NCBI GenBank assembly: GCA_002369295.1 | Contig: DFDR01000006.1 | Span: forward strand, 1-10,532 | Direction of reading: 5' to 3' | Length of the DNA stretch: 10,532 nt | Source: Desulfovibrionaceae bacterium UBA3823 | GTDB taxonomy: Bacteria > Desulfobacterota > Desulfovibrionia > Desulfovibrionales > Desulfovibrionaceae | Shown here: piece after piece, positions 1 to 6,510 of the stretch | Position numbering within the stretch: position 1 is the stretch's first letter | Layout: each line of letters opens with the position of its first letter | Translations under genes and position numbers: made by a program | Notes under the pieces: model-generated | The model's input: the letters and a program-made list of their open reading frames with translations, nothing else | Database searches by the model: none | What the model was told of the DNA's origin: nothing

Positions 1-41
1 CGGTCCACGCGGACCACCTTTGCTGCAACGCCTACGCACAT
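1..41 (-). CDS. HypC/HupF-like protein, N-terminal fragment (runs off the window)
   Basis: Only 13 complete codons are visible, beginning ATG-TGC and reading MCVGVAAKVVRVD. HypC-family proteins begin with Met-Cys followed by a short beta-strand of the type MCLAIPAKVVEID. In the known [NiFe]-hydrogenase pathway, HypC is a small chaperone whose Cys2, exposed after Met removal, helps carry the Fe(CN)2CO unit with HypD. The usual proline at position 6 is alanine here. A strong ribosome binding site (AAGGAGGG) lies inside the last codons of the preceding nitrogenase-like K2 gene, and only 4 bases separate that stop from this ATG, so the gene belongs to the same operon. A HypC-like protein beside [FeFe]-hydrogenase maturation genes is unexpected. 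The family call rests on a short stretch and could be wrong; the rest of the gene lies outside the window. Confidence 0.6.
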   Translation of the reverse strand, partial: MCVGVAAKVVRVD

Positions 42-45
42 GACT

Positions 46-1158
46 CTACCCTCCTTGATGTTCTGTTGCCCGCAGTCCTTCCGGAACGCCTGTCCAGGGT
101 CCCTTGAACCTCGGGATGCTCCCCGACACGGCAAAGTGGGGGAGATCGACGGCAGGGCCGCGCCACTGCGGAACGGCCTTGCGCAGCAGGCTGTCGCAGA
201 CGAGGGCCGTGAAGCCGCCCTCCGAGACCAGCCTGGCGAAGTCCTCTTCCTCCCTCAGCTGGAGGCAGTCCCTGCCCTGCCTGCCGGGAAGCCTGCCAAA
301 CCAGGTTGCGCACTGGCAGGACGTGCCCCCGCCGAGGCGCTGGAGCAGCCGGCCAACGGCGAGGGAGAGCACCTGCTGGTGCACGCACAGCACCTTGTGC
401 CCCTTGAGGGCGCCAAGGCGCTGGACGAGTTCTGCGGGAAGCACGGGGAAGGCCGCTTCCCAGGGAATGCCGAAGCGCTCTTCGAGCAGGCGGCAAGCCC
501 GCACCCCCGACGGCGAGACGGCAAGGCACCTCGATGCCGTCCCGACGCTCTGCAGTTCGCCGATGCCGGCGTCGAAGCCGTGCACGGCGGCGCGCCGCCA
601 GCCCCGGGTCTCGAGAAAGCTCCTGATGGCCCTGCAGGCCTCAGGGCTTGCGTCCATGGACGAGGCGCCAAAGACGTCGATGCGTCCCGGGTCCCGTTCC
701 GACGCGCCTGAAGCGGGGGCAAAGCGCCGGAGCAGGGTTTCCCACGCCAGGGCGCAGCCCTTGTCGTACCACTCGGCGCCATTGGTGGCGAAGGAGACCA
801 CGGGCAGGCCGCAGGCCTTTTCGCCCAGGTGCGCGAGGGCCTGGAAGTCGGTGCCGATGACGGCCGGCACCGGCGTGCCGACGATGGCGGCAAAGGGCGC
901 ATCGACGAGCCGCGTCAGCCTGGCCAGACGCTCGACGAGCAGGGCGTCGCGCCCGAGTATGGCGTCCATGTCCCGCAGGCCGGCGGAGAAGACGGGGAGC
1001 CCTCCGGCCAGCCAGGCGGGCATGTCGAAGCCGCAGATGTTGCCCGTGCAGCCGCCGGCGTCGCAGACGGCGACCACGGCGCCCGTGCCGTGGAGGGCCG
1101 CGACGGCGCCCGACTGGTCCGGCGCAAAGGGAGAAAGATGGCGCAGCAGACCCTTCAC
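46..1158 (-). CDS. Nitrogenase-like component 1, beta-type (NifK-like) subunit, second set (K2)
   Basis: This 370-residue protein belongs to the nitrogenase component-1 superfamily and is shorter than true NifK (about 500 residues). The diagnostic segment is residues 32-45, CDAGGCTGNICGFD, followed by an AGLRDMDAILG motif at 59-69 and GTPVPAVIGTDFQ at 94-106, the counterparts of the cluster-binding segments of NifK. It aligns over its whole N-terminal half with the K1 protein of the same operon. K1 has cysteines at 19 and 93 where K2 has valines; K2 instead has extra cysteines at 32 and 42 around the shared Cys37, so any cluster would be bound differently. Translation starts at GTG, overlapping the TGA of D2 by 4 bases (GTGA), behind a GGGAGG site. 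It presumably pairs with D2. Substrate and cofactor are unknown; the family call is secure and the function is not. Confidence 0.88.
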   Translation of the reverse strand: MKGLLRHLSPFAPDQSGAVAALHGTGAVVAVCDAGGCTGNICGFDMPAWLAGGLPVFSAGLRDMDAILGRDALLVERLARLTRLVDAPFAAIVGTPVPAVIGTDFQALAHLGEKACGLPVVSFATNGAEWYDKGCALAWETLLRRFAPASGASERDPGRIDVFGASSMDASPEACRAIRSFLETRGWRRAAVHGFDAGIGELQSVGTASRCLAVSPSGVRACRLLEERFGIPWEAAFPVLPAELVQRLGALKGHKVLCVHQQVLSLAVGRLLQRLGGGTSCQCATWFGRLPGRQGRDCLQLREEEDFARLVSEGGFTALVCDSLLRKAVPQWRGPAVDLPHFAVSGSIPRFKGPWTGVPEGLRATEHQGG

Positions 1159-2462
1159 TGTCCTGCCTCCCTGAGCGCGGCTTCCATCTCGTCCAGCAGG
1201 GCGCAGAGGCCGGCGTAGCCGAAGGGCTGGCGCGGGGGGCACCAGTCCGTGCCGGGAAGCCGGGGGTGGTAGAACCTCGCGTCCTGCCCCAGGGCCAGAT
1301 CCGCCCTGCAGCCTTCGCCCTGGCCTCCCTGGCCGTAGAAGAGCATGGTTGGCGAGAGGCTGGAATAGATTCTCGTGTCCGGGCTGAGGGCCGCAATGCG
1401 CGCCACGAGCGCGCGGTCGCCCCGCCCGGGAACGGCGAAGATCTCGGGGACGCGAAGGCCCATGCGCAGCAGGGCCAGCGCCAGATCAAAGGGCCTGGCG
1501 CACAGGACTTCGCCGACCGCGCAGGCAAGCCCCCGCCAGCGGGCGGCAAAGGCTTCCACGCGCCGCCCGGCCTCCTCGCGCCAGCGGCTGTCGTCGGTCC
1601 TGCGTCCGAGCACTTCGCCGAGCAGGCGGTACTGGTTGGCGATCTTGTCCGTCTGGAAGCTGCGGGAGAGCTGTGCCCAGGGCATGCCGAGGCGGCTGGC
1701 CAGATCCCTGGCGGCCAGGCCTGCCTCGGGGTCGAGGACGAGGTTGAAGGCTGAAGTCGCCATGGCCCGGTAGTCGTCCATGTTCTGGGCGCGGGAAAGC
1801 TCGCGCGTGCGCTTGATGCCTGCCTGGACGAGGATGCCGTAGAGCTCGCAGCCGTTCTGGAGAGGAGAAAAGTAGCCGAGAATGTTGCACGAGGCGGGAT
1901 CGCGCGACGCCTTTTCCAGCAGCGAGTACAGGGAGACGCGGACTTCTTCCATTGGGGGCCTGCGGCTTTCCCGGGTCAGGGCGTACATGGTCGTGGCGAT
2001 GACGGGAACTCCCGCCGCCTGCGAGGATTCGCGGCAGAGGCGGTCCACGTCTGTGGCGAGCAGGGCGTCCACGCAGGTGGTGCACAGGACGACCACGGAT
2101 GGAGGCGAGGCCAGAAAGGCGCACAGCTCCTTCACGGCATCTGGAACGCGCTTGAGGTAGCGTCCCGTGACGATGTCCGTCCCGTCAAGCAGAAGATAGT
2201 GCGTGCGCGCCTCCAGATCCCTGTCCGTCCCGCCGAGGGCCGCCGTGTTCCGGCCGCAGCAGGCGGGCGCGATCAGGAGCATGACGGAGCCGGGAATGGC
2301 GAGCGAGGCCTTCTTGACGCCGACGCCGCGGGCGCCGGGCGCGTTGAAGGCCAGGGTCGCGGGCGAGCTGAAGACAAGGTGCCCGCGCTGGAGGGACAGG
2401 GGCAGCTTCCCCGGCTCCAGCGCGGCCACCTCGGCCGCCGTGGCAAAGTCAGGTCCGGGCAT
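1155..2462 (-). CDS. Nitrogenase-like component 1, alpha-type (NifD-like) subunit, second set (D2)
   Basis: The 435-residue product is a component-1 type protein, shorter than NifD (about 480-490 residues). Residues 64-71 (IAPACCGR) correspond to the segment of NifD around Cys88. Residues 126-138 ([13 protein letters not shown]) correspond to the segment around Cys154. Cys68, Cys69, Cys127 and Cys130 are therefore the likely cluster ligands. The C-terminal half has the Rossmann-like pattern of these proteins, including IYSSLSPTM at 365-373. I chose the internal ATG at 2462, not the one at 2492, because it has an AGGAGAGGG site directly upstream and overlaps the H2 stop by 14 bases. It is paralogous to D1. 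A partnership with K2, reduced by H2, is inferred from gene order and from how nitrogenase-type complexes work. The substrate is unknown. Confidence 0.87.
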   Translation of the reverse strand: MPGPDFATAAEVAALEPGKLPLSLQRGHLVFSSPATLAFNAPGARGVGVKKASLAIPGSVMLLIAPACCGRNTAALGGTDRDLEARTHYLLLDGTDIVTGRYLKRVPDAVKELCAFLASPPSVVVLCTTCVDALLATDVDRLCRESSQAAGVPVIATTMYALTRESRRPPMEEVRVSLYSLLEKASRDPASCNILGYFSPLQNGCELYGILVQAGIKRTRELSRAQNMDDYRAMATSAFNLVLDPEAGLAARDLASRLGMPWAQLSRSFQTDKIANQYRLLGEVLGRRTDDSRWREEAGRRVEAFAARWRGLACAVGEVLCARPFDLALALLRMGLRVPEIFAVPGRGDRALVARIAALSPDTRIYSSLSPTMLFYGQGGQGEGCRADLALGQDARFYHPRLPGTDWCPPRQPFGYAGLCALLDEMEAALREAGQ

Positions 2463-3216
2463 GTCCCTCTCCTTCCATGAGGATCCGGGCAAGTTCCCGG
2501 AAGCGCGCGGCTGCAGGGCAGGAGGGAGCGCCCTCCACTACCGTCGCGCCTCTGTCTTCGCACAGCGAAATGTCGTCGCTTCTGGGGATTTCGGCCAGCA
2601 CCGGCAGACCGGCGCCCGCCGCGAAGGCAGCCACCTTCTCCCGTTCGCCAGGCACGTTGCGGGCGTTGAGCACGATGCCCCTGAGGCGGGCATAGCTTCT
2701 GTCCTTGAAGCTGCCGACCGCCGAGGCGATGTTGCCCGCGGCGTAGAGGGCCATCTTCTCGCCCGAGGTCACGATGAGCACGTCCTTGGCGTAGCCTTCG
2801 CGTATGGGAGCAGCAAAGCCGCCGCAGACCACGTCGCCAAGCACGTCGTAGAGCACCGCATCGGGCTTGACGGTCTCGAAGAGCTCCAGGTCACGGAGAA
2901 TCTGGAAGGTGGCGACGATGCCGCGGCCGGCGCAGCCAAGGCCGGGCGTCGGCCCCCCCGTCTCGATGCACACCACGCCGCCGAAACCTTCGCGGCTGAT
3001 CTCGGCAAGGTCCTCCGGCTCACGATCGTGCTCGCGCAGGTAGTCCATGACCGAGGGCACGGGACGGCCGCCGAGCAGGCTGACCGTGGAGTCCGCCTTG
3101 GGGTCGCAGCCTATCTGGATGACCTTGAGGCCAAGGCCAGCAAGGGCCGCGGAGATGTTGGAGGTGACGGTGGACTTGCCGATGCCCCCTTTGCCGTAGA
3201 CGGCTATCTTCAGCAT
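2449..3216 (-). CDS. NifH-like ATP-dependent reductase (iron protein), second set (H2)
   Basis: This 255-residue protein is a homologue of nitrogenase iron protein, BchL and CfbC. Residues 8-16 (GKGGIGKST) form the P-loop, 37-44 (CDPKADST) is the switch-proximal motif, and 125-133 (DVLGDVVCG) is switch II. Cys95 (GCAGRG) and Cys131 match the two cysteines by which each NifH monomer holds half of the bridging [4Fe-4S] cluster. Arg98 matches the NifH arginine that some organisms ADP-ribosylate. Such proteins form homodimers that pass electrons one at a time to a component-1 partner, driven by ATP hydrolysis. The protein lacks the last 30 or so residues of classical NifH. It overlaps K1 upstream by 7 bases and D2 downstream by 14, so D2-K2 is the obvious partner, although it could also serve D1-K1. 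It is closely related to H1. Confidence 0.93.
   Translation of the reverse strand: MLKIAVYGKGGIGKSTVTSNISAALAGLGLKVIQIGCDPKADSTVSLLGGRPVPSVMDYLREHDREPEDLAEISREGFGGVVCIETGGPTPGLGCAGRGIVATFQILRDLELFETVKPDAVLYDVLGDVVCGGFAAPIREGYAKDVLIVTSGEKMALYAAGNIASAVGSFKDRSYARLRGIVLNARNVPGEREKVAAFAAGAGLPVLAEIPRSDDISLCEDRGATVVEGAPSCPAAARFRELARILMEGEGHART
2822..2852. repeat. 31-base direct repeat, copy in H2
   Basis: This stretch is identical, base for base, to 6119-6149. It encodes the switch II/cluster-cysteine segment ([11 protein letters not shown]) of the NifH-like protein. It most likely reflects duplication or gene conversion between the two H genes, plus strong protein constraint, not an independent element. 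Confidence 0.6.
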
Positions 3217-4379
3217 GGAAAACCTCCCTTGGGAAGCGGGATGGGCCTGCCGACGAGGCTTCGGGCCTCCCTGGCATGGCAGCGCCCCGAAAAGGCCCGG
3301 TGGACCACCGGCGCAAAGGCCGCCGCCTGCGGGCAGACGAGGCGGTAGAGGGGATCGGCGTAGACGGCGGAGGCCTTGGCAAGCGCCTCCTTGACGGTCG
3401 CCTCCGTGCAGGGCGCGGCATCGCCCTCCGCCAGCACGCCGGCGCTGTCGCCGAGCGGGGCAAGCGCCTTTGCCGAGATGCCAAGCAGGGCTTCCGCCTC
3501 GCAGGCCAGCGAGGCCGCAAAAACGCTTTCGCCGATGGCGAGCGTGCCCGTCCAGGCCTGCGGCGCGGGACGCCGCCGGCAGGGGAACTGGTCCTGGCCG
3601 GTGACGAAGGCTCGGCGCACGGCCCTGGCAACGTCGCCGGCGAAGTGCACGCCCAGCGGCGCCCCCGTCACGCAGGGAACGCCCCAGCGCTCGCGCAGGA
3701 GCCGCGCCACGCCCGCGCCCGCCGAGGAAACGGCGAGGCAGACGTCGGCCGAGCCGGCCTGGACCGCGTCCTCGAGGGTCGCGTCCATGGCGAGCAGGGA
3801 GACGGTCTTGAAGCCTTCGCCGGCGGCCCAGGACCGCAGATCTGCGGCAGTGTCCTCGAGGGGAAAGTCGAGCGGCGTTGCGCCTGCCATGCACAGGCGG
3901 ATGCGCCCTCGGGGGGATGCCTGCTCCCTGCCGCGCCTGGCGAAGTGCCCGGCGACGGCCTCGAGCGCCTTCGAGGCGCCCCAGGAATAGGGATGCATGC
4001 CACTGGTGGGGATGCCGAAGACGGGAATGCCGAGGCGCTTGGAAAGGGCTCTGGCAAGGCCCTGGTAGTCGGTGTTCAGCATCAGGGGCACCGGCGAGCC
4101 GCACAGGGCAACGAAGCGGGGGCGCAGCTCCTCGGCCGCCTGGCAGACGCTTTCCGCAAGCCTCTCCTCGGCGCCGAACACCGCCTCGGACTCCGTGAGT
4201 CCGGAAATGTAGACCATGCTCTCCTGTGCCCACCAGCGCGGCTCGTCGAAGGTGGAATAGGTCGAGTTGCAGCCTGAGGCGTCGTGGACGACGGTCATGC
4301 CGCCAAGCTCGTAGAGCGCCGAGCACACGCCCGAGGTGTCGGCCGCATAGGGTGGAAGCAGGGTGGAGAAGAAGGTCAC
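3210..4379 (-). CDS. Nitrogenase-like component 1, beta-type (NifK-like) subunit, first set (K1)
   Basis: The 389-residue product is a component-1 superfamily protein. Cys19 (SGVCSAL), Cys37 ([10 protein letters not shown]) and Cys93 (ALCGSPVP) have spacings of 18 and 56 residues. These resemble the P-cluster ligands of NifK (Cys70, Cys95, Cys153; spacings 25 and 58), so a bridging Fe-S cluster shared with D1 is plausible. Residues 44-50 (FDEPRWW) and 58-68 ([11 protein letters not shown]) continue the family pattern. The start is GTG, overlapping the D1 stop by 4 bases (GTGA), with AGGAG about 6 bases upstream. The end overlaps H2 by 7 bases. It lacks the long N-terminal extension of NifK, as nitrogenase-like (non-Nif) homologues generally do. 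Its partner should be D1 and its reductase H1. It is a paralogue of K2, which has lost two of these three cysteines. Substrate unknown. Confidence 0.88.
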   Translation of the reverse strand: MTFFSTLLPPYAADTSGVCSALYELGGMTVVHDASGCNSTYSTFDEPRWWAQESMVYISGLTESEAVFGAEERLAESVCQAAEELRPRFVALCGSPVPLMLNTDYQGLARALSKRLGIPVFGIPTSGMHPYSWGASKALEAVAGHFARRGREQASPRGRIRLCMAGATPLDFPLEDTAADLRSWAAGEGFKTVSLLAMDATLEDAVQAGSADVCLAVSSAGAGVARLLRERWGVPCVTGAPLGVHFAGDVARAVRRAFVTGQDQFPCRRRPAPQAWTGTLAIGESVFAASLACEAEALLGISAKALAPLGDSAGVLAEGDAAPCTEATVKEALAKASAVYADPLYRLVCPQAAAFAPVVHRAFSGRCHAREARSLVGRPIPLPKGGFPC

Positions 4380-5737
4380 AGGCAGCTCCTCAGGCCGAGC
4401 CCCTTGCGCTGGATCAGGGTCTGCGCATCCTTGGGGCAGCGCCAGGCCTCTTCCATGAGCTCCGCCAGCCGGGCCATGCCGGAAAAGCCCCAGAAGCCGC
4501 CGCCGGCAACGATGTTGACGAAGCGGTCCGTTTCGGCGAGGTAGGCCGCCTTCTGGCCGACGGCGAGCGGACGGGCTCCCGCTTCGCACCAGGCGCCCCT
4601 CTGCCGCAGGCGCTCCCGCCGGAAGCGGAGTCCGGGCGAGAGGCAGGAGCAGACGGCCAGATCGGGCGCATGCGCCTGCAGCCAGCGAAAATCCTCCTCC
4701 TCTTCGGGAAAGAAGGCGTCGGCATAGACGGCCCCCATGCGGAAGCCCCGCTCGCAGAGCATGCGGGCAAGGCTCAGGGGCAGGGGAACGGCCGTATAGT
4801 CTACGGCCACGGGAGCGCCGCCCAGAGCCGCCCTGGCCTTCGCCAGGGCGCGCTCTGCCTCCTCCTCGAAGGGCGCGGCGTCGGGAGCCCCGGCGCCGAG
4901 GGCCATGGCCAGATCGGCCAGCTGCGCCCTGATAAGCGTCCCGGAAAAGCCGGCGTGCAGGCAGAGGGGCCGGAGTCCGAGGCGTCCGGCCATGTCCCTG
5001 AGGGCCGCGTCGGCCGCAGGCTGGGTCGAGATGCCGACGGCGGAGGCGGCCATGGCCTGGTAGTCCTCCCATGTTCGGCACAGGGTGATGTCCCGGATCC
5101 GGCATCCCGCCAGCTTGATGGTCTGAACAAGCTCGCTTTCGGGATCCGTGGGCCTGTCGTTGCCCACGATGCCGACGCTCCTGGCGTCGAGGGCCTCCTG
5201 CCTGGCCAGCGGCCTGTAGAGGGCCAGGCGCGTCAGCTCCTCTTCCGAACGGGTCCTGCGCATGGTCGGCGCCATGATGCTGTCCACGAAGCAGACGCCG
5301 GGAAATTCCCTGGCGAGCCGCTCCACGGCGGAGGCGTAGTCGAAGCCGGCGAAGAGGTGGATGCAGGAGGGATAGAGCAGCACGGCCCGGGGAAGGGTTT
5401 CGAGGCTTCGGAGAATGCCCGCCACGCCTTCGGCCAGGCTGTCCTCCAGCCTGCCCAGGCAGAGATCGCCTTCGCTGACGCCGACCCAGGACATGCGCTC
5501 GAGCGCCCCCATTTCGGCGGCCGTCATGACGACGCCCCGCAGGCATCCCCGGGCGCAGATGTAGACCAGCCGCGCCTCGGGCAGGAGCATGCCGGTGTTG
5601 ACGATGTTCCACGGGCCCCTGGCAGGCGGATTGAACTCCAGGCCAGGGGCAAAGGGCGCAGGAAAGAGGGCCCGGGCTATGGGCACCGAGCTTTCCAGGC
5701 AGGCCTGGGCCGCGGCGGAGCAAAGGCCGGAACTCAC
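4376..5737 (-). CDS. Nitrogenase-like component 1, alpha-type (NifD-like) subunit, first set (D1)
   Basis: The 453-residue product is a component-1 type protein. Residues 48-68 run from TGMLLPEA through ICARGCLRG, the counterpart of the NifD Cys88 segment, with candidate ligands Cys61 and Cys65. Residues 120-125 (LLYPSC) place Cys125 at the position of NifD Cys154. I see no cysteine at the position of NifD Cys62, so the cluster site differs from a true P-cluster. I also see no recognisable counterpart of the FeMo-cofactor ligands of NifD, which argues against dinitrogen reduction. The start is GTG with a GGGAGGTGG site, overlapping the H1 stop by 4 bases (GTGA). A longer in-frame reading exists upstream, but it would run through the end of H1 and is not needed. 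It should pair with K1. The substrate is unknown. Confidence 0.88.
   Translation of the reverse strand: MSSGLCSAAAQACLESSVPIARALFPAPFAPGLEFNPPARGPWNIVNTGMLLPEARLVYICARGCLRGVVMTAAEMGALERMSWVGVSEGDLCLGRLEDSLAEGVAGILRSLETLPRAVLLYPSCIHLFAGFDYASAVERLAREFPGVCFVDSIMAPTMRRTRSEEELTRLALYRPLARQEALDARSVGIVGNDRPTDPESELVQTIKLAGCRIRDITLCRTWEDYQAMAASAVGISTQPAADAALRDMAGRLGLRPLCLHAGFSGTLIRAQLADLAMALGAGAPDAAPFEEEAERALAKARAALGGAPVAVDYTAVPLPLSLARMLCERGFRMGAVYADAFFPEEEEDFRWLQAHAPDLAVCSCLSPGLRFRRERLRQRGAWCEAGARPLAVGQKAAYLAETDRFVNIVAGGGFWGFSGMARLAELMEEAWRCPKDAQTLIQRKGLGLRSCL
4386..4390 (-). promoter_or_regulatory. Ribosome binding site deciding the GTG start of K1
   Basis: AGGAG lies 6 bases before the GTG at 4379, within the last codons of D1. 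The NifK-like homology begins right after this GTG, while the open frame extends far upstream without homology, so this site fixes the start. Confidence 0.6.
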
Positions 5738-6510
5738 TGTCCGCCACCTCCCGGGACCTCGAGCAGAGCCTTGGCCAGCCTGCGGTACTGGCCAGCCATG
5801 GCGCCACCGGGAAAGGCCTCCATGACGGTCTTGCCAAGCCGCTCGGCCTTCTGCACCTCCGGGCTCCAGTCGAGCGCGCCAAGCAGCCGCGAGCCGAAGT
5901 CGCCGGCAAGCCGCTCGGCCTCCCGCTCCTCGTCCCGCTCCCCGCCCGCAAGCCCCCGCCGGATCAGCACGAAGCCGGCAAGGGCCGCGTTGCCCCTGTC
6001 CTGGTGCTTCCTCACCGCCATGGCGATGTTGGCTGCGGCATAGAGGGACATGCGCTCGCCCGAGGTCAGCACGCAGACGCTGTCGGCAAAGCCCCGGCGC
6101 ATGGGCATGGCGAACCCCCCGCAGACCACGTCGCCAAGCACGTCGTAGAAGGCCACGTCCGTGGCGAAGGTCCGGTAGGCGCCGGCCCGCTCCAGATACT
6201 CCAGGGCAAGGGCGACGCCACGGCCGGCGCAGCCGGAGCCGGGCTCGGGGCCTCCGGCTTCGGCGAGCGCGATGCCCTTCCAGCCTGTCTGCACGACCTC
6301 TCCGAGGGGGCATGTGCCCCCGCCCTGGCGCAGCCGCTCCAGTATGGTCGGCAGGGGCGCCCCGCTCCGGAGCAGGGCCGTGGAGTCCGCCTTGGGATCG
6401 CAGCCTATCTGCATCACGCCAAGTCCCGCCTCGGCATAGGCAGCCGAGAGGCAGGAGACAGTGGTGGACTTGCCTATGCCCCCCTTGCCGTAAACAGCAA
6501 TCCTACGCAT
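5734..6510 (-). CDS. NifH-like ATP-dependent reductase (iron protein), first set (H1)
   Basis: This 258-residue protein is a homologue of nitrogenase iron protein. The P-loop is residues 8-16 (GKGGIGKST), CDPKADST is at 37-44, and switch [12 protein letters not shown] is at 123-132. Cys94 (GCAGRG) and Cys130 are the two ligands of the subunit-bridging [4Fe-4S] cluster, and Arg97 matches the modifiable arginine of NifH. The C-terminal region is shorter than in NifH and ends in a Gly-rich tail. It is expected to be a cytoplasmic homodimer passing electrons to D1-K1 with ATP hydrolysis. Its ATG overlaps the end of hydF by 8 bases, and its stop overlaps the GTG of D1 by 4, so the nitrogenase-like block is coupled directly to hydrogenase maturation. 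A chromosome-partition or MinD-like role is excluded by the paired cluster cysteines. Confidence 0.93.
   Translation of the reverse strand: MRRIAVYGKGGIGKSTTVSCLSAAYAEAGLGVMQIGCDPKADSTALLRSGAPLPTILERLRQGGGTCPLGEVVQTGWKGIALAEAGGPEPGSGCAGRGVALALEYLERAGAYRTFATDVAFYDVLGDVVCGGFAMPMRRGFADSVCVLTSGERMSLYAAANIAMAVRKHQDRGNAALAGFVLIRRGLAGGERDEEREAERLAGDFGSRLLGALDWSPEVQKAERLGKTVMEAFPGGAMAGQYRRLAKALLEVPGGGGQ
5744..5752 (-). promoter_or_regulatory. Ribosome binding site deciding the GTG start of D1
   Basis: GGGAGGTGG lies just before the GTG at 5737 and inside the last codons of H1. It supports initiation at the GTGA overlap instead of at any in-frame codon further upstream. Confidence 0.6.
6119..6149. 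repeat. 31-base direct repeat, copy in H1
   Basis: Identical to 2822-2852 in H2 and encoding the same switch II/cluster-cysteine segment. Shorter near-identical stretches also occur over the P-loop codons and the CDPKADST codons of both genes. Confidence 0.6.

Noticed and set aside
3217..4326. N-terminal extension of H2 giving a 625-residue protein
   Set aside because: The extra part is an out-of-frame reading of K1. The P-loop lies at the normal distance from the ATG at 3216.
4226..6043. 605-codon open frame on the plus strand
   Set aside because: It lies antisense to D1 and H1, which have clear family motifs. Its product is low-complexity Arg/Pro/Gly/Ala sequence, as expected from GC-rich antisense frames.
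46..6510. True molybdenum nitrogenase (nifHDK and nifEN)
   Set aside because: The D and K proteins are too short, their cysteine patterns differ from the P-cluster set, no FeMo-cofactor ligands are recognisable, and no other nif genes are present.
3210..6510. Chlorophyll (BchLNB) or coenzyme F430 (CfbCD) reductase
   Set aside because: There are no pigment or F430 genes nearby, the host looks like a sulfate reducer, and the genes are coupled to hydEF. The D and K motifs also do not look like these families.
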